Shown here in pieces: positions 5,988 to 13,268 of a stretch of 64,000 nucleotides of DNA; position 1 is the first letter of the stretch; each line of letters starts with the position of its first letter. The position numbers were made by a program, and so were the translations under genes. The notes beneath the pieces were generated by a model. It was not told where the DNA came from. It searched no databases and saw only the letters and a program-made list of their open reading frames with translations. Source of the stretch: a virus; IMG/VR virus record IMGVR_UViG_3300020125_000051, positions 1-64,000 of that record. One strand, given 5' to 3'.

Positions 5988-6755
5988 TTACTCGTTGTCG
6001 TCTTCATTGTCCGCTTCGACCGGCTTGCCGGACTTCTTAGCCTTAGCTGCCTTTTCAGCTTCCTTGGCTGCCATGTCCGCATTGAACCGATCCGTTGCTT
6101 CCTGAATAGTCGTCGAAACCTGATCAACGTCTACGCTCTGCTCCTTAAGGAATCCCTGGTACTTCTCGATCAGCTTAGTAGTCTGTTCCTTACGACCAGT
6201 CCATAGCGCAAGCCGGGAACTAGTGTAAAGATCCTTGTACACCGCTGCGCCGAGAAGCGACAGGTTATCCTCTGCGGTGCGCGAGCTAGCGCGCTGGGCA
6301 CCGGTACCACGAGTAGACAAGCGCTCCTTACGGTTAGTCCACCATTCGGTAGCCTCATCACGCTTGATGTAAACTCGCGGTTCAGCATCATCCGGACCCT
6401 TCACAAGAATGTGCGGGATCCGCTCACGCTGAGCCTTGACAGTCTGGTAAACAGACTGCGGAACGACATAGTCATTCGCGTCAAGGTCCAGACCAGCGGT
6501 GATCTTAGCCTTCATTAGGGCCTGAGTCATGTGTGCAGCGAATTCAGTAACCGACATGGCGCCGTCCGGAACCTCTGCAACAGTCTCCACAGGAGCATCA
6601 ACAGTAGCGTCGCCGCTTCCGTCGGTTGCTGAATCCTGCGAATCACCACTAGTAGCTTCGGTGACGTTTTCGGTAGAAGTGTCGTCGGTTGCGGTAGAAG
6701 TGCCCGCAGTCTCGATACCCGCGAAAATGTCAACGTCAGTGTTACTCTGGGTCAT
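5988..6755 (-). CDS. Acidic-tailed hypothetical protein
   Basis: 255 aa. Residues 1-65 are Ser/Thr/Asp/Glu-rich low complexity, 66-215 a mixed alpha/beta core with a KRDEATEWWTNRKERLSTRG segment, and 216-255 a charged coiled coil (AAKEAEKAAKAKKSGK) with an acidic end. GAGAGGCAACAAA precedes the ATG. Higher GC than the neighbours. Not recognised. It is an isolated gene with its own hairpin at each end. Confidence 0.65.
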   Translation of the reverse strand: MTQSNTDVDIFAGIETAGTSTATDDTSTENVTEATSGDSQDSATDGSGDATVDAPVETVAEVPDGAMSVTEFAAHMTQALMKAKITAGLDLDANDYVVPQSVYQTVKAQRERIPHILVKGPDDAEPRVYIKRDEATEWWTNRKERLSTRGTGAQRASSRTAEDNLSLLGAAVYKDLYTSSRLALWTGRKEQTTKLIEKYQGFLKEQSVDVDQVSTTIQEATDRFNADMAAKEAEKAAKAKKSGKPVEADNEDDNE

Positions 6756-6841
6756 TTTGTTGCCTCTCTTGTTTTGTGTGGATCTTGTTTTTTCTTTGGA
6801 TCTTGAGCAGAGTGATCGTCCAGTTTTGAATGACCTGCTCT

Positions 6842-6876
6842 CTGCCTTACATGGTCCATTCTACCATGTAAGGCAG
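6842..6876. repeat. 13-bp inverted repeat upstream of 6755 gene
   Basis: CTGCCTTACATGG and its exact complement around TCCATTCTA, midway between two minus-strand genes. Candidate operator or transcript-end hairpin; no U-run. Confidence 0.6.
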
Positions 6877-6928
6877 GCAACATGCCAGTCTATTTTAGCT
6901 GTTTCCCAAGATTTTTTAGGTTAGAAGA

Positions 6929-7840
6929 CTAGAACAGGTGTCCTAGTCGGGTTAGGTGGTCTATGACCTTGATGCCCGGTTTAGCCGGAAAAATGATGTG
7001 TTTGGGTCGCCCGATGTTGCCATCACGGTAGGCACCCAAATTAATCAAACCATACTTAAATAAATAGTTTAGGTCGGTTCGGGCTTTTTGTCTCAAAAGT
7101 GCAGTTGGTACAAATCCTTTCAATACCTGCATTCCTGGTACATGTGAGACATTTAGCATTACAATGTTGAAGTCTTTATCCGGTTCTGCTACTTTTGCCC
7201 GAAAATCACTTAAACGTTGGGCACGCGGCACTAATGCATCTTGTTCACGTTGTGCTTTTTGTTCATTTTGTTCCTTTTGTTCCTTTTCTTGTGCTGTGTC
7301 ACTTGTGTCATATATTGGTGCTTTACCTTCTCTTACGCGGTTTTCGGCTGCATTTATGGCTTTTAGAATTACTTGCAGCATTTTGAGTGATCTGATTGGA
7401 ATAGTTGCTTTTACGAAGAAATCATCGGCGTCGTCCCAAGTGTTAGGATTGTATGCGATATCGTGCCCTGCGCGATCATTTATCTCTCTTATTACGTCTA
7501 TGGCCTGTTCTGCCTTGATTAGGCCATTGTTTACTAATTGTCCGGTTACTGTGCATAACGGTGGATCATAGTATTTGCTGCCGGCTAGGCAGCTTCTGTC
7601 GTGCATTTCCATTAAGTCTTGATTGTTCGAAAGTATCTTTTCGTAACTTACCTGTGGATCTGTGATGTTTAGTGTGTTGTCGTCCGATTTGGCCTGTTGG
7701 GCTAGTTTTAGGTCATAATAGCGTGATTCTAGCCATACGGCTAGCTCTAGGCTCATGTCGCCTAAGTGGTCCGCATATTCTCCGCCTTGTCCTATCTTAT
7801 GGGCGAAAAAGATGGTATCTCCGAGATTTACGATAGCCAT
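6929..7840 (-). CDS. 303-aa hypothetical protein
   Basis: MAIVNLGDTIFFAHKIGQGG. The middle (about 185-215) is a Glu/Gln/Lys run (QEKEQKEQNEQKAQREQ), probably an extended helix or linker between two folded halves. The C-terminal domain (220-303) has LNYLFKYGLINLG and GRPKHIIF parts that could be a winged helix. No family named. Weak ribosome site. Confidence 0.6.
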   Translation of the reverse strand: MAIVNLGDTIFFAHKIGQGGEYADHLGDMSLELAVWLESRYYDLKLAQQAKSDDNTLNITDPQVSYEKILSNNQDLMEMHDRSCLAGSKYYDPPLCTVTGQLVNNGLIKAEQAIDVIREINDRAGHDIAYNPNTWDDADDFFVKATIPIRSLKMLQVILKAINAAENRVREGKAPIYDTSDTAQEKEQKEQNEQKAQREQDALVPRAQRLSDFRAKVAEPDKDFNIVMLNVSHVPGMQVLKGFVPTALLRQKARTDLNYLFKYGLINLGAYRDGNIGRPKHIIFPAKPGIKVIDHLTRLGHLF

Positions 7841-8542
7841 TCCGTTACCTTACTCGTGATCTTATTGATAGACATGGGTCGATAGTACATATGTGCTATA
7901 AATCCAGGACAGTCAATATGATTACTGAGCGTTAGTGTGGATCTTGAAAATTGTTACGGAGAGTATTGGTAATTAACGCGCACATACGTGCTAAAAAAAT
8001 CTTTTGACGTGTCAACCGATGGCGCTTAAGGCTCTCGAATCGGACAGAAAACATCCGATCCCGATGCCGTAACCGACCCTAAGTGTACATCTGAAACGCG
8101 CCGACACGGTCACGGTTAGGTTGCAGTGCAGTTAAATAAAATATGAAATATGTTTTGTGATTTAGTGGTGGGTGGTTGGGGTATGAACAAATGCTTTTTT
8201 ACATATAGGGTCGATTAAGGTTTGCAAAAAGATTGCTTTAAAAACAAATGAAATATTTCAGAAGAAACAAATATCCGGTTTGGAAGGATTATTCGGGAAT
8301 TTCTTGCCAGGCATTCCGGGCCTTTTGACAACCTTAGAAAATAGGTATGATGTTCGTTGGTATATGAAAATTGGCATCGTATACGAGAGCAGATTGTGTG
8401 AAATGGGTTGATTGGGTGGGTTTGTCCAGGAAAATCGGACATGTCCGTTTTGGTAGGGTGTCGCGTTTGGAATGGGTAGGTGGTAAGGTCCTTCATTAGG
8501 TTCTTTACGGCAACTTGCCCAACTAATGCCCATCGTGCCCCA
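7841..8542. other. Non-coding stretch, about 700 bp
   Basis: No gene with a credible ribosome site. Frames on both strands are short and low in coding character. It holds a TTGAC-GT-GTCAA palindrome near 8002, an AT-rich part at 8120-8220 and several TGTCCG-type motifs from 8430 on. Possible promoter or remnant DNA; nothing firmer can be said. Confidence 0.5.
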
Positions 8543-8665
8543 CTATGCCCCCATATGTCCGTTTTGAAAAAATCTTGCGGGCTGTTTGTCCGACTGGATG
8601 GGAATTGTCCAATTTTTGAGGAGTTGGGTTGGTATGCCCAAATATGTCCGAATTATGACGACCAT
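8543..8665 (-). pseudogene. Possible relic related to the 10318-10491 gene
   Basis: A 40-codon frame without ribosome site contains LLKNWTIPIQSDKQ, similar to FLKNWAKAVQSDDL in the intact 57-aa protein. Both DNA copies share CCTCAAAAATTGG followed after 14 bp by (A/G)TCGGAC. Likely a decayed paralogue or a shared regulatory element; low certainty. Confidence 0.3.
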
Positions 8666-8697
8666 TCAAGATCATCTATGATCGATGATCTTGAATG
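8663..8697. repeat. 14-bp inverted repeat
   Basis: CATTCAAGATCATC and its exact complement around TATGATC, downstream of the 8725-9006 gene on the minus strand. Position fits a transcript-end hairpin. Confidence 0.6.
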
Positions 8698-8724
8698 ATC
8701 GTTACAATTCGGCTTTGTGAGGTT

Positions 8725-9006
8725 CTAGGATGCTTTGTCCTGATTGTCCGATTTGCTGAGTTCACCCCATATGAAGTTATATCCAGCCAATCGGGTGGAT
8801 GTGGACGGACCTGTCCTAGAAAGTCGGGCTTCGGTAGCTTCGTCCGCTATCTGGCAGTCTGTACCTTTCCGGTAGATAAGTCCGACTGCGTTGGGTTTGC
8901 GAATTCCACCCTGCTTTGGGCCGAATGGGTGCTTTGTCCGTTTTCCCTTCTTTTTGGTGGTATAAGGCATTGGAGGTAGATTGGGTGAATTGTCTTCAAT
9001 GTCCAT
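8725..9006 (-). CDS. 93-aa basic hypothetical protein
   Basis: MDIEDNSPNLPPMPYTTKKK. Proline-rich N-terminus followed by a Lys/Arg stretch (KKKGKRTKHPFG). GGAGACGAA spaced before the ATG, the same leader style as the genes at 11.5-15.4 kb. No family recognised. It has the GC level of its left-arm neighbours. Confidence 0.6.
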   Translation of the reverse strand: MDIEDNSPNLPPMPYTTKKKGKRTKHPFGPKQGGIRKPNAVGLIYRKGTDCQIADEATEARLSRTGPSTSTRLAGYNFIWGELSKSDNQDKAS

Positions 9007-9204
9007 TTCGTCTCCGTTGTCTTAGTTGATCTTGGTAGCTTGCGCGGCTCACCTGTGGTGGGTGGCTCACGCGGCCCGCTGTACGGGCGTCTGAGCGCTG
9101 TTGATCATGTTGCGGGTACCCTGACCAGGGTCCGCTTAGTTGATCATGTCCTAGACGCTCACAGCCAAGATCCGTACATGCGTGCGGATCATGACTGAAA
9201 CCGA
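9007..9204. other. Non-coding gap with GATCAAC repeats
   Basis: About 200 bp, no gene. On the minus strand GATCAAC occurs three times (after CAT, CAT and AA), with ACCCTGGTCAGGGT as a local palindrome. It is GC-rich compared with surroundings. Could hold the promoter for the 9006 gene. Confidence 0.45.
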
Positions 9205-9510
9205 CTAGCTGTAAAATCCTGAAATTCGGGTCATTAACCTGATTTTACTTTGATGTCCAGATGTGCTAGAACTGTACTTAACATCTGGAATGACCCATTC
9301 TGTCCCATTATACCATGCAATAGGCGTTTGGTACGAGTAGATCGTATAGACCACATTTGTCGCCTTTAGCTGATCTACTAGGAATGATGGCAAACGTCCG
9401 TATTGATACGGTTTGCACTGAGTGCCCCGTACATTACCAATATCGAACGCTTTGAAGTGATCGATACCAGCTTGCATGGTTTTGAGGGTAGTTCTGCCGT
9501 AAAGTGCCAT
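9205..9510 (-). CDS. Conserved actinophage hypothetical protein (YSYxTPIAW type)
   Basis: 101 aa, MALYGRTTLKTMQAGIDHFK. The combination GNVRG, GRLPSFL, YSYQTPIAW and a final KYSSSTSGHQSK matches a small early protein widespread in actinophages (recognised by pattern, not by search). Function unknown. The Thr-Pro-Ile-Ala-Trp strand and ending HQ suggest a compact beta fold. Confidence 0.7.
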   Translation of the reverse strand: MALYGRTTLKTMQAGIDHFKAFDIGNVRGTQCKPYQYGRLPSFLVDQLKATNVVYTIYSYQTPIAWYNGTEWVIPDVKYSSSTSGHQSKIRLMTRISGFYS

Positions 9511-9532
9511 TTTGTACTCCTAAATGTTGGTT

Positions 9533-9587
9533 TAGGTGGATTTAGTGCAAAACGGAGCAGATGTCCGTTTTGCACTAAATCCATCTA
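9533..9587 (-). repeat. Intergenic hairpin, family B copy 1
   Basis: 24-bp arms with one mismatch: TAGGTGGATTTAGTGCAAAA plus CGGA, loop GCAGATG, then the complement ending CCATCTA. The distal arm overlaps the stop region of the 9585-9803 gene. Confidence 0.8.
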
Positions 9588-9803
9588 ACGTGGCGAGTCG
9601 TACGTATCGAACGACCAACCCCATTTGTCCATTTGTTCGTACTTTGCGTGTGTCCAGTTGATTATGGTAGTAACGTCATCGCTTGTGTCAATTAGGAAAA
9701 AATGGCCGGTTGGTGTTACAATGGCAATTTTGTTCATTTCCGTCTTGACTAGAACGATTGTCCCGTTGTCGGTGGTTGCTACCGCTTCATACCTGTTTGT
9801 CAC
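9585..9803 (-). CDS. 72-aa hypothetical protein
   Basis: MTNRYEAVATTDNGTIVLVK: two or three beta strands, then a Trp-rich C-terminus (INWTHAKYEQMDKWGWSFDT). AGGAGACTAAGGTG leader. Resembles small actinophage proteins that begin TNRY/TTRY and end with a KW motif, but I cannot name a family. Confidence 0.6.
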   Translation of the reverse strand: MTNRYEAVATTDNGTIVLVKTEMNKIAIVTPTGHFFLIDTSDDVTTIINWTHAKYEQMDKWGWSFDTYDSPR

Positions 9804-9823
9804 CTTAGTCTCCTAAAGTAGTG

Positions 9824-9883
9824 AATTAGGTGGACATGCGGCAAAACGGCGCAATGTCCGTTTTGCCTGATCTCTACCTAATT
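9824..9883 (-). repeat. Intergenic hairpin, family B copy 2
   Basis: AATTAGGT and ACCTAATT outer arms, GGCAAAACGG/CCGTTTTGCC inner stem around CGCAATGT. Same outer sequence as copy 1 but a different inner stem. Confidence 0.75.
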
Positions 9884-10102
9884 TCCATATGAAGGCATTT
9901 CGCCCCACGTGTCCTGAAGTGAAGGAGAATCGTAGTGAAAGTCGTCTATGTCCTCAAAGTACGATTCGTCCTCTGAGTCCCAATCGCCTTGAATGGTGTA
10001 TTTGTCTTCATAGTCCGATTCGAGAAAATCGTCCTCGTTCATGAAGTATGCTACTCCTATCATGGTTTGATCTGAAATGTCCGTTTCATCCGGTAGTAAC
10101 AT
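9878..10102 (-). CDS. 74-aa very acidic protein
   Basis: MLLPDETDISDQTMIGVAYF then long Asp/Glu runs (ESDYEDKY, DSEDESYFEDIDDF). AAAAGGAATAAAA precedes the ATG. The charge pattern recalls DNA-mimic inhibitors encoded by phages, but that is only a composition-based guess. Confidence 0.6.
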   Translation of the reverse strand: MLLPDETDISDQTMIGVAYFMNEDDFLESDYEDKYTIQGDWDSEDESYFEDIDDFHYDSPSLQDTWGEMPSYGN

Positions 10103-10123
10103 TTTTATTCCTTTTGTTTGGAT

Positions 10124-10181
10124 TTAGGTGGACATGGAGTGATTGGGATGATAACATCCCAATCAAACCAAATCTACCTAA
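10124..10181 (-). repeat. Intergenic hairpin, family B copy 3
   Basis: TTTAGGTGGA at one end, TCTACCTAA at the other, inner perfect stem TGATTGGGATG/CATCCCAATCA around ATAA. Confidence 0.75.
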
Positions 10182-10187
10182 TCGTCA

Positions 10188-10328
10188 TCAATGAGACGGT
10201 TTGTCTTTTTCGTACAGCTTTGTGCTGTCAAAGCACAATTCGTCCTTTTCGTGCTGTCCATCACACATGGGACATGTGAGGCTATTGTACCTTTCTTCCT
10301 CATAATCCCGTTCCTGGTCATTGTCCAC
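10188..10328 (-). CDS. 46-aa zinc-knuckle-like protein
   Basis: GTG start with AAGGGG seven bases upstream. MDNDQERDYEEERYNSLTCP continues CPMCDGQHEKDELC, giving CxxC...H...C. Start and first codons overlap the end of the 10318-10491 gene by 11 bp. A longer frame exists in another phase over the same DNA, but this one has the ribosome site, overlap and metal-binding pattern. Confidence 0.55.
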   Translation of the reverse strand: MDNDQERDYEEERYNSLTCPMCDGQHEKDELCFDSTKLYEKDKPSH

Positions 10329-10491
10329 TGTTTGTCCCCTTCATTACGATCCTGCCCTTCCCTCCCCTTATGACACAATCTAGGTACAATTGCGCCAAAT
10401 CGTCCGATTGAACGGCTTTTGCCCAATTTTTGAGGAATCTATTAATCCTCTTGATTTGAGCAGGTCTGAGGGTAATGCGGTAGTTTCGCAT
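10318..10491 (-). CDS. 57-aa basic hypothetical protein
   Basis: MRNYRITLRPAQIKRINRFL; strongly basic, one amphipathic helix KRINRFLKNWAKAVQ. AAGGACAAGTC precedes the ATG. The segment encoding FLKNW holds one copy of the dispersed CCTCAAAAATTGG element. Overlaps the next start by 11 bp. Function unknown. Confidence 0.55.
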   Translation of the reverse strand: MRNYRITLRPAQIKRINRFLKNWAKAVQSDDLAQLYLDCVIRGGKGRIVMKGTNSGQ

Positions 10492-10524
10492 GACTTGTCC
10501 TTATTTGGTTGGGGTTATCCACTT

Positions 10525-10582
10525 TTAGGTGGATATGAACCAGGATGTCCCTTTTGAGACATCCTGGAACATAAGCACCTAA
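10525..10582 (-). repeat. Intergenic hairpin, family B copy 4
   Basis: TTAGGTGGA and CACCTAA ends, inner stem CCAGGATGTC/GACATCCTGG around CCTTTTGA. It abuts the stop of the 10583-11152 gene. Confidence 0.75.
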
Positions 10583-11152
10583 TTAGGCGACATCTGCCAT
10601 TTCGTCCACGATTGCCGGCCCTATGAAGGTTGGTACGGGTTTGGTGCTAGTTGTCCGCTTTGCGGGAACTTTCGGCTTTGTGCTTTTTGCCGCTACTGTG
10701 GCCTTTGCCGGAGTTGTCCGTTTTGCCGGTGCTGTCTGCTTTGTGGTGATCTTGGCGGTTGTCACCTTTTCGATCAATATGCCCGCTGCGAGCAACATTG
10801 GGGCATCTGTGATAAACACGTAGATTACCGCAGTTGTCCAATGTTGTCCGTTTCGTGACACAAAGTCTACAATGTGCCAACCTGACCCATACATGGCGAA
10901 TGCGCAGATTAGACCAAATCCGCCGTATATGACCGTTTTCATCCACTTAGTCCTAGGCGAAAAGTAACTAATCAGATGAGACGATAGAAAAGCCACAACT
11001 GGTGGCAAAGCCGACACAACGATCGAATCCCGGTAAAGTGCACCAGAACGGACATTTGCATAAAGTGAAAATGTCCCACAAATGGCCAATGTCGCGGTTG
11101 CCCACAACTTCCCCTTTTGTGCCTTCGTGCGTGGAATGGACGGAATGCCCAT
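10583..11152 (-). CDS. Four-helix membrane protein with Lys/Thr/Pro-rich tail
   Basis: 189 aa. Membrane helices at about 16-32, 42-62, 71-90 and 103-125, then a tail of repeated T/K/A/P units (AKRTTPAKATVAAKSTKPKV, TKPKVPAKRTTSTKPVP). The four-helix plus basic tail layout resembles DUF2637-type proteins of actinobacterial plasmids and phages. Probably an inner-membrane protein with the tail in the cytoplasm. GGGGCCTAAA leader. Confidence 0.65.
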   Translation of the reverse strand: MGIPSIPRTKAQKGKLWATATLAICGTFSLYANVRSGALYRDSIVVSALPPVVAFLSSHLISYFSPRTKWMKTVIYGGFGLICAFAMYGSGWHIVDFVSRNGQHWTTAVIYVFITDAPMLLAAGILIEKVTTAKITTKQTAPAKRTTPAKATVAAKSTKPKVPAKRTTSTKPVPTFIGPAIVDEMADVA

Positions 11153-11161
11153 TTTAGGCCC

Positions 11162-11223
11162 CTTTCGCTAGGGAAAGCACGGAATAGGCACAATGTCCTA
11201 TTCCGCACTTTTTCTAGCGAAAG
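11162..11223. repeat. Long hairpin, 27-bp arms
   Basis: CTTTCGCTAGGGAAAGCACG plus GAATAGG pairs with the sequence at 11197-11223 (24 of 27), loop CACAATGT. Lies just upstream of the membrane protein start. Confidence 0.75.
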
Positions 11224-11229
11224 TGCCAA

Positions 11230-11330
11230 GTATGTACCGATAGAGATGCATATGCCCCTAATTGTGGGCCTGCCGGCAATTGTCCGTTCTATCCCACTAG
11301 CCGGGCATATGCACCTTTAGCGGTACATAC
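11230..11330. repeat. Inverted-repeat pair without a gene
   Basis: 28-bp arms at 11230-11257 and 11303-11330 match at 25 of 28 (GTATGTACCG...GCATATGCCC). The 45 bp between them has no reading frame. Arm length and style equal those around the genes further right, so this looks like an empty cassette. Confidence 0.7.
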
Positions 11331-11347
11331 CTCCTATCTGTCACTGT

Positions 11348-11492
11348 TTAGGTCTCAATGTCCGATTCGCCCGCTTCTACCACTTCTGGAATGTTCCGGG
11401 CGACTATGTCCATTATAGCATACCCGATTCGGACATATAGTGCGAATCGGGTATTTTAAACTGTCGGGTAGCTGACAGTCGACAATATCCGC
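11348..11492 (-). promoter_or_regulatory. Candidate promoter with operator palindrome
   Basis: Minus strand TGCTATAAT (extended -10, TATAAT at 11417-11412). ATACCCGATTCG at 11420-11431 and its exact complement at 11443-11454 lie where the spacer and -35 would be; no good -35 is seen. The palindrome is a possible operator. A 21-codon frame starting inside the -10 is not credible. Confidence 0.4.
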
Positions 11493-11880
11493 ATATGTCA
11501 GGTTATGTGAAGGTATGACCGATTTTGTCCGATTTGTTAGTCTTGCACTACAAAGTACTCAATTTCGCCGATTTCATCGTGAAAGGTCATATCTTCCCAT
11601 TGGTCCGGATCTTCCGAATAGGCCGGATCGTCCTTTATGACCGAAATGTCGTGCAGAACCTGCACAAAATGGTCATAGCAGGACGAATCCGCATCTACTG
11701 CCATCTTCTCGACATTGTCGTACAATTCGGCTACAGCCGCCACAAAAGTGGACGCACTGCCCAAATGCACGTCAATCGGGCCATCCTCGCAAAGGTAATC
11801 AGAATACCCGAAACTCCACGAATCCGACATTTCGTCTCCTTTGTATCATTTCGGTCATACCCTCACAAAACCTGACATAT
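11493..11880. repeat. Inverted-repeat cassette 1 (arms around 11537-11830)
   Basis: Arms 11493-11522 and 11851-11880, 28 of 30 bases complementary (ATATGTCAGGTT... / ...AACCTGACATAT). Confidence 0.85.
11537..11830 (-). CDS. Cassette gene 1, acidic hypothetical protein
   Basis: 97 aa, MSDSWSFGYSDYLCEDGPID; acidic and probably compact, ending YFVVQD. Start set by GGAGACGAA before the ATG and by the inverted-repeat arm lying just upstream. No family recognised. First of the genes enclosed by private inverted repeats. Confidence 0.65.
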   Translation of the reverse strand: MSDSWSFGYSDYLCEDGPIDVHLGSASTFVAAVAELYDNVEKMAVDADSSCYDHFVQVLHDISVIKDDPAYSEDPDQWEDMTFHDEIGEIEYFVVQD

Positions 11881-12241
11881 CCGGATTTAGACTGCCTTGT
11901 CTCTTTTGTCTTATTTAGTCGAGTTGCCCGATTTTGCAAAGATCGCGCACTCTGTACGGTCCTGTCCCATCTGGATCGATTTCGTCATGCTTTGGGCAGA
12001 TTCGCCACCATTCGACGGTAATGTCCTTTTCGCTCCAATTTGGTGGATTGAGGTTTCCCTCCACATCCGTCACCTTTGTCACGATTCCGACGCATTGTCC
12101 GTCTTCGCACTTTTCGCACCCATCGTCGTATTCGTGGTCTTCGCACGGTGCGTCCCACTTTACGATGGTATCGACCTTAATGTCCATTTTGTCTCCTAAT
12201 GTCCGATTTGGGAGACAAGGCAGTTTAGACCCGGACATGTC
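11874..12241. repeat. Inverted-repeat cassette 2 (arms around 11915-12187)
   Basis: Arms 11874-11903 and 12212-12241, 26 of 30 complementary; the core ACTGCCTTGTCTC/GAGACAAGGCAGT is nearly perfect. Confidence 0.85.
11915..12187 (-). CDS. Cassette gene 2, Cys/acidic protein
   Basis: 90 aa starting MDIKVDTIVKWDAPCEDHEY. Cys/His cluster CEDHEYDDGCEKCEDGQC suggests a metal site; later VTKVTDVEGNLNPPNWSEKD and a WRICPKHDE segment. The layout parallels cassette gene 3 (MGLNVGTLV..., ...VRWVQICPYHLES), so the two are probably paralogues that modify a phage-encoded transcript or bind a ligand (unknown). Start chosen at GGAGACAAA-ATG; the longer frame would run through the repeat arm. Confidence 0.65.
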   Translation of the reverse strand: MDIKVDTIVKWDAPCEDHEYDDGCEKCEDGQCVGIVTKVTDVEGNLNPPNWSEKDITVEWWRICPKHDEIDPDGTGPYRVRDLCKIGQLD

Positions 12242-12244
12242 TGT

Positions 12245-12600
12245 CATATCCGGATTTAGGGTGGCATGTCCCTTTTAGGTTAGTTTAGTAACATTGTCCG
12301 ATGTCCCACAAAGAGTCCGAACTGTACGTTCCGACCGTTGTGAGGCTTTCCAGGTGATATGGGCAGATTTGCACCCATCGCACCTTTACGTCAAATTTGG
12401 GCTCATTGTCGATAAAGCCCAGCATTGTCAGACTTAGCACTATTCCGATGCATTGGTCCGTTTCGTCCTCTAAAAAGCAGGTTCTTCCTGTTTCGTGCAT
12501 TCCGCTACTTTTAGGAGGATTGTACGGTTGGACCAGGGTTCCTACGTTTAGTCCCATTTTGTCTCCTTTTGCGAGACATGCCACCTTAGATCCGGATATG
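12245..12600. repeat. Inverted-repeat cassette 3 (arms around 12285-12557)
   Basis: Arms 12245-12270 and 12575-12600, 24 of 26 complementary (CATATCCGGAT...GGTGGCATGTC). Confidence 0.85.
12285..12557 (-). CDS. Cassette gene 3, paralogue of gene 2
   Basis: 90 aa, MGLNVGTLVQPYNPPKSSGM. Shares with gene 2 the start (hydrophobic strand after MxxxVxTxV), a central QCIGIVLSLT/QCVGIVTKVT strand, and a final VxWxxICPxHxE. Both are 90 aa. AAGGAGACAAA precedes the ATG. The repeat arm lies between this start and the upstream gene. Confidence 0.65.
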   Translation of the reverse strand: MGLNVGTLVQPYNPPKSSGMHETGRTCFLEDETDQCIGIVLSLTMLGFIDNEPKFDVKVRWVQICPYHLESLTTVGTYSSDSLWDIGQCY

Positions 12601-12931
12601 TCCGAATGTAACCGTTTTAGCCCCACATGTCTGGTTTTGCCTGATTTGTTACATCTTGCGAGTAATGACCGGCTCGTCCTCTATGATCTCTACGTCCGTT
12701 TCAGCCATTACGTCCTCGATGCCCTGATTGTCGCGAATGTCCTCAGTGAGGTCTTCGTCCGAAATTTCCTTTTCGGGAAATCCGTCCCATCCGTCCATGT
12801 AGTCGTTAATTTCCATTTCGTACCGGAACGTGATGGTTCGCTCGATAACAACCTTATCGCCAGGCTTGTACATGTTTGTCTCCTTTGTCCAATTTGGCCA
12901 GACATGTGGAGTTAGAACGGTTACATCCGGA
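12601..12931. repeat. Inverted-repeat cassette 4 (arms around 12649-12873)
   Basis: Arms 12601-12634 and 12898-12931, 30 of 34 complementary; CCACATGTCTGG/CCAGACATGTGG is perfect. Confidence 0.85.
12649..12873 (-). CDS. Cassette gene 4, acidic beta protein
   Basis: 74 aa, MYKPGDKVVIERTITFRYEM. Same plan as cassette gene 8: VxIxRTIxFxYExxI followed by a LDG/MDGWDG turn, D/E-rich helix and a final strand. AAAGGAGACAAAC precedes the ATG. Function unknown; paralogy to gene 8 is seen directly. Confidence 0.65.
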   Translation of the reverse strand: MYKPGDKVVIERTITFRYEMEINDYMDGWDGFPEKEISDEDLTEDIRDNQGIEDVMAETDVEIIEDEPVITRKM

Positions 12932-12961
12932 TATGAGCGCTTACGTCCCTTACTCTCTGGA

Positions 12962-13268
12962 ATATCCAGATTTATGGAGCTATGTCTGGGTTGTCCGTTT
13001 TAGTCCTTTGCGACGTATCCGCGCCGAACGCGCAGAATGCTAGTTAATGCCCAGAATGTAGTGGTTTGGTCGTCTTCTGACATTTCGTCCGATTTGACGA
13101 TTTCGTCCCATACGTCCTGATACGTCCACGTTGACAGCATTCGTGACTGAATGTCCTGAAATACTGCCCTTTGTACCTTTGGGGTGGCTCGCCATAGTTC
13201 GGGTAGTTTGTCCATTTTTACCCACTCCTGTGGTGTTTGCCCAGACATAGCCCCATAGACCCGGATAT
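12962..13268. repeat. Inverted-repeat cassette 5 (arms around 13000-13215)
   Basis: Arms 12962-12990 and 13240-13268, 25 of 29 complementary (ATATCC...GCTATGTCTGGG). Confidence 0.85.
13000..13215 (-). CDS. Cassette gene 5, hypothetical protein
   Basis: 71 aa starting MDKLPELWRATPKVQRAVFQ; helical, with WTYQDVWDEIVKSDEMS and a basic end (RVRRGYVAKD). Start chosen because AGGAG lies nine bases upstream and because an upstream start 40 codons earlier would read through the inverted-repeat arm. No family recognised. Confidence 0.65.
   Translation of the reverse strand: MDKLPELWRATPKVQRAVFQDIQSRMLSTWTYQDVWDEIVKSDEMSEDDQTTTFWALTSILRVRRGYVAKD

Noticed and set aside
8215-8533. Two overlapping 91-93 codon frames
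   Set aside because: No ribosome site, no coding pattern, mutual overlap; region kept as non-coding.
10178-10426. 82-codon frame on the minus strand
   Set aside because: Same DNA holds two coupled frames (10188-10328 and 10318-10491) with ribosome sites and a zinc motif, which explain it better.
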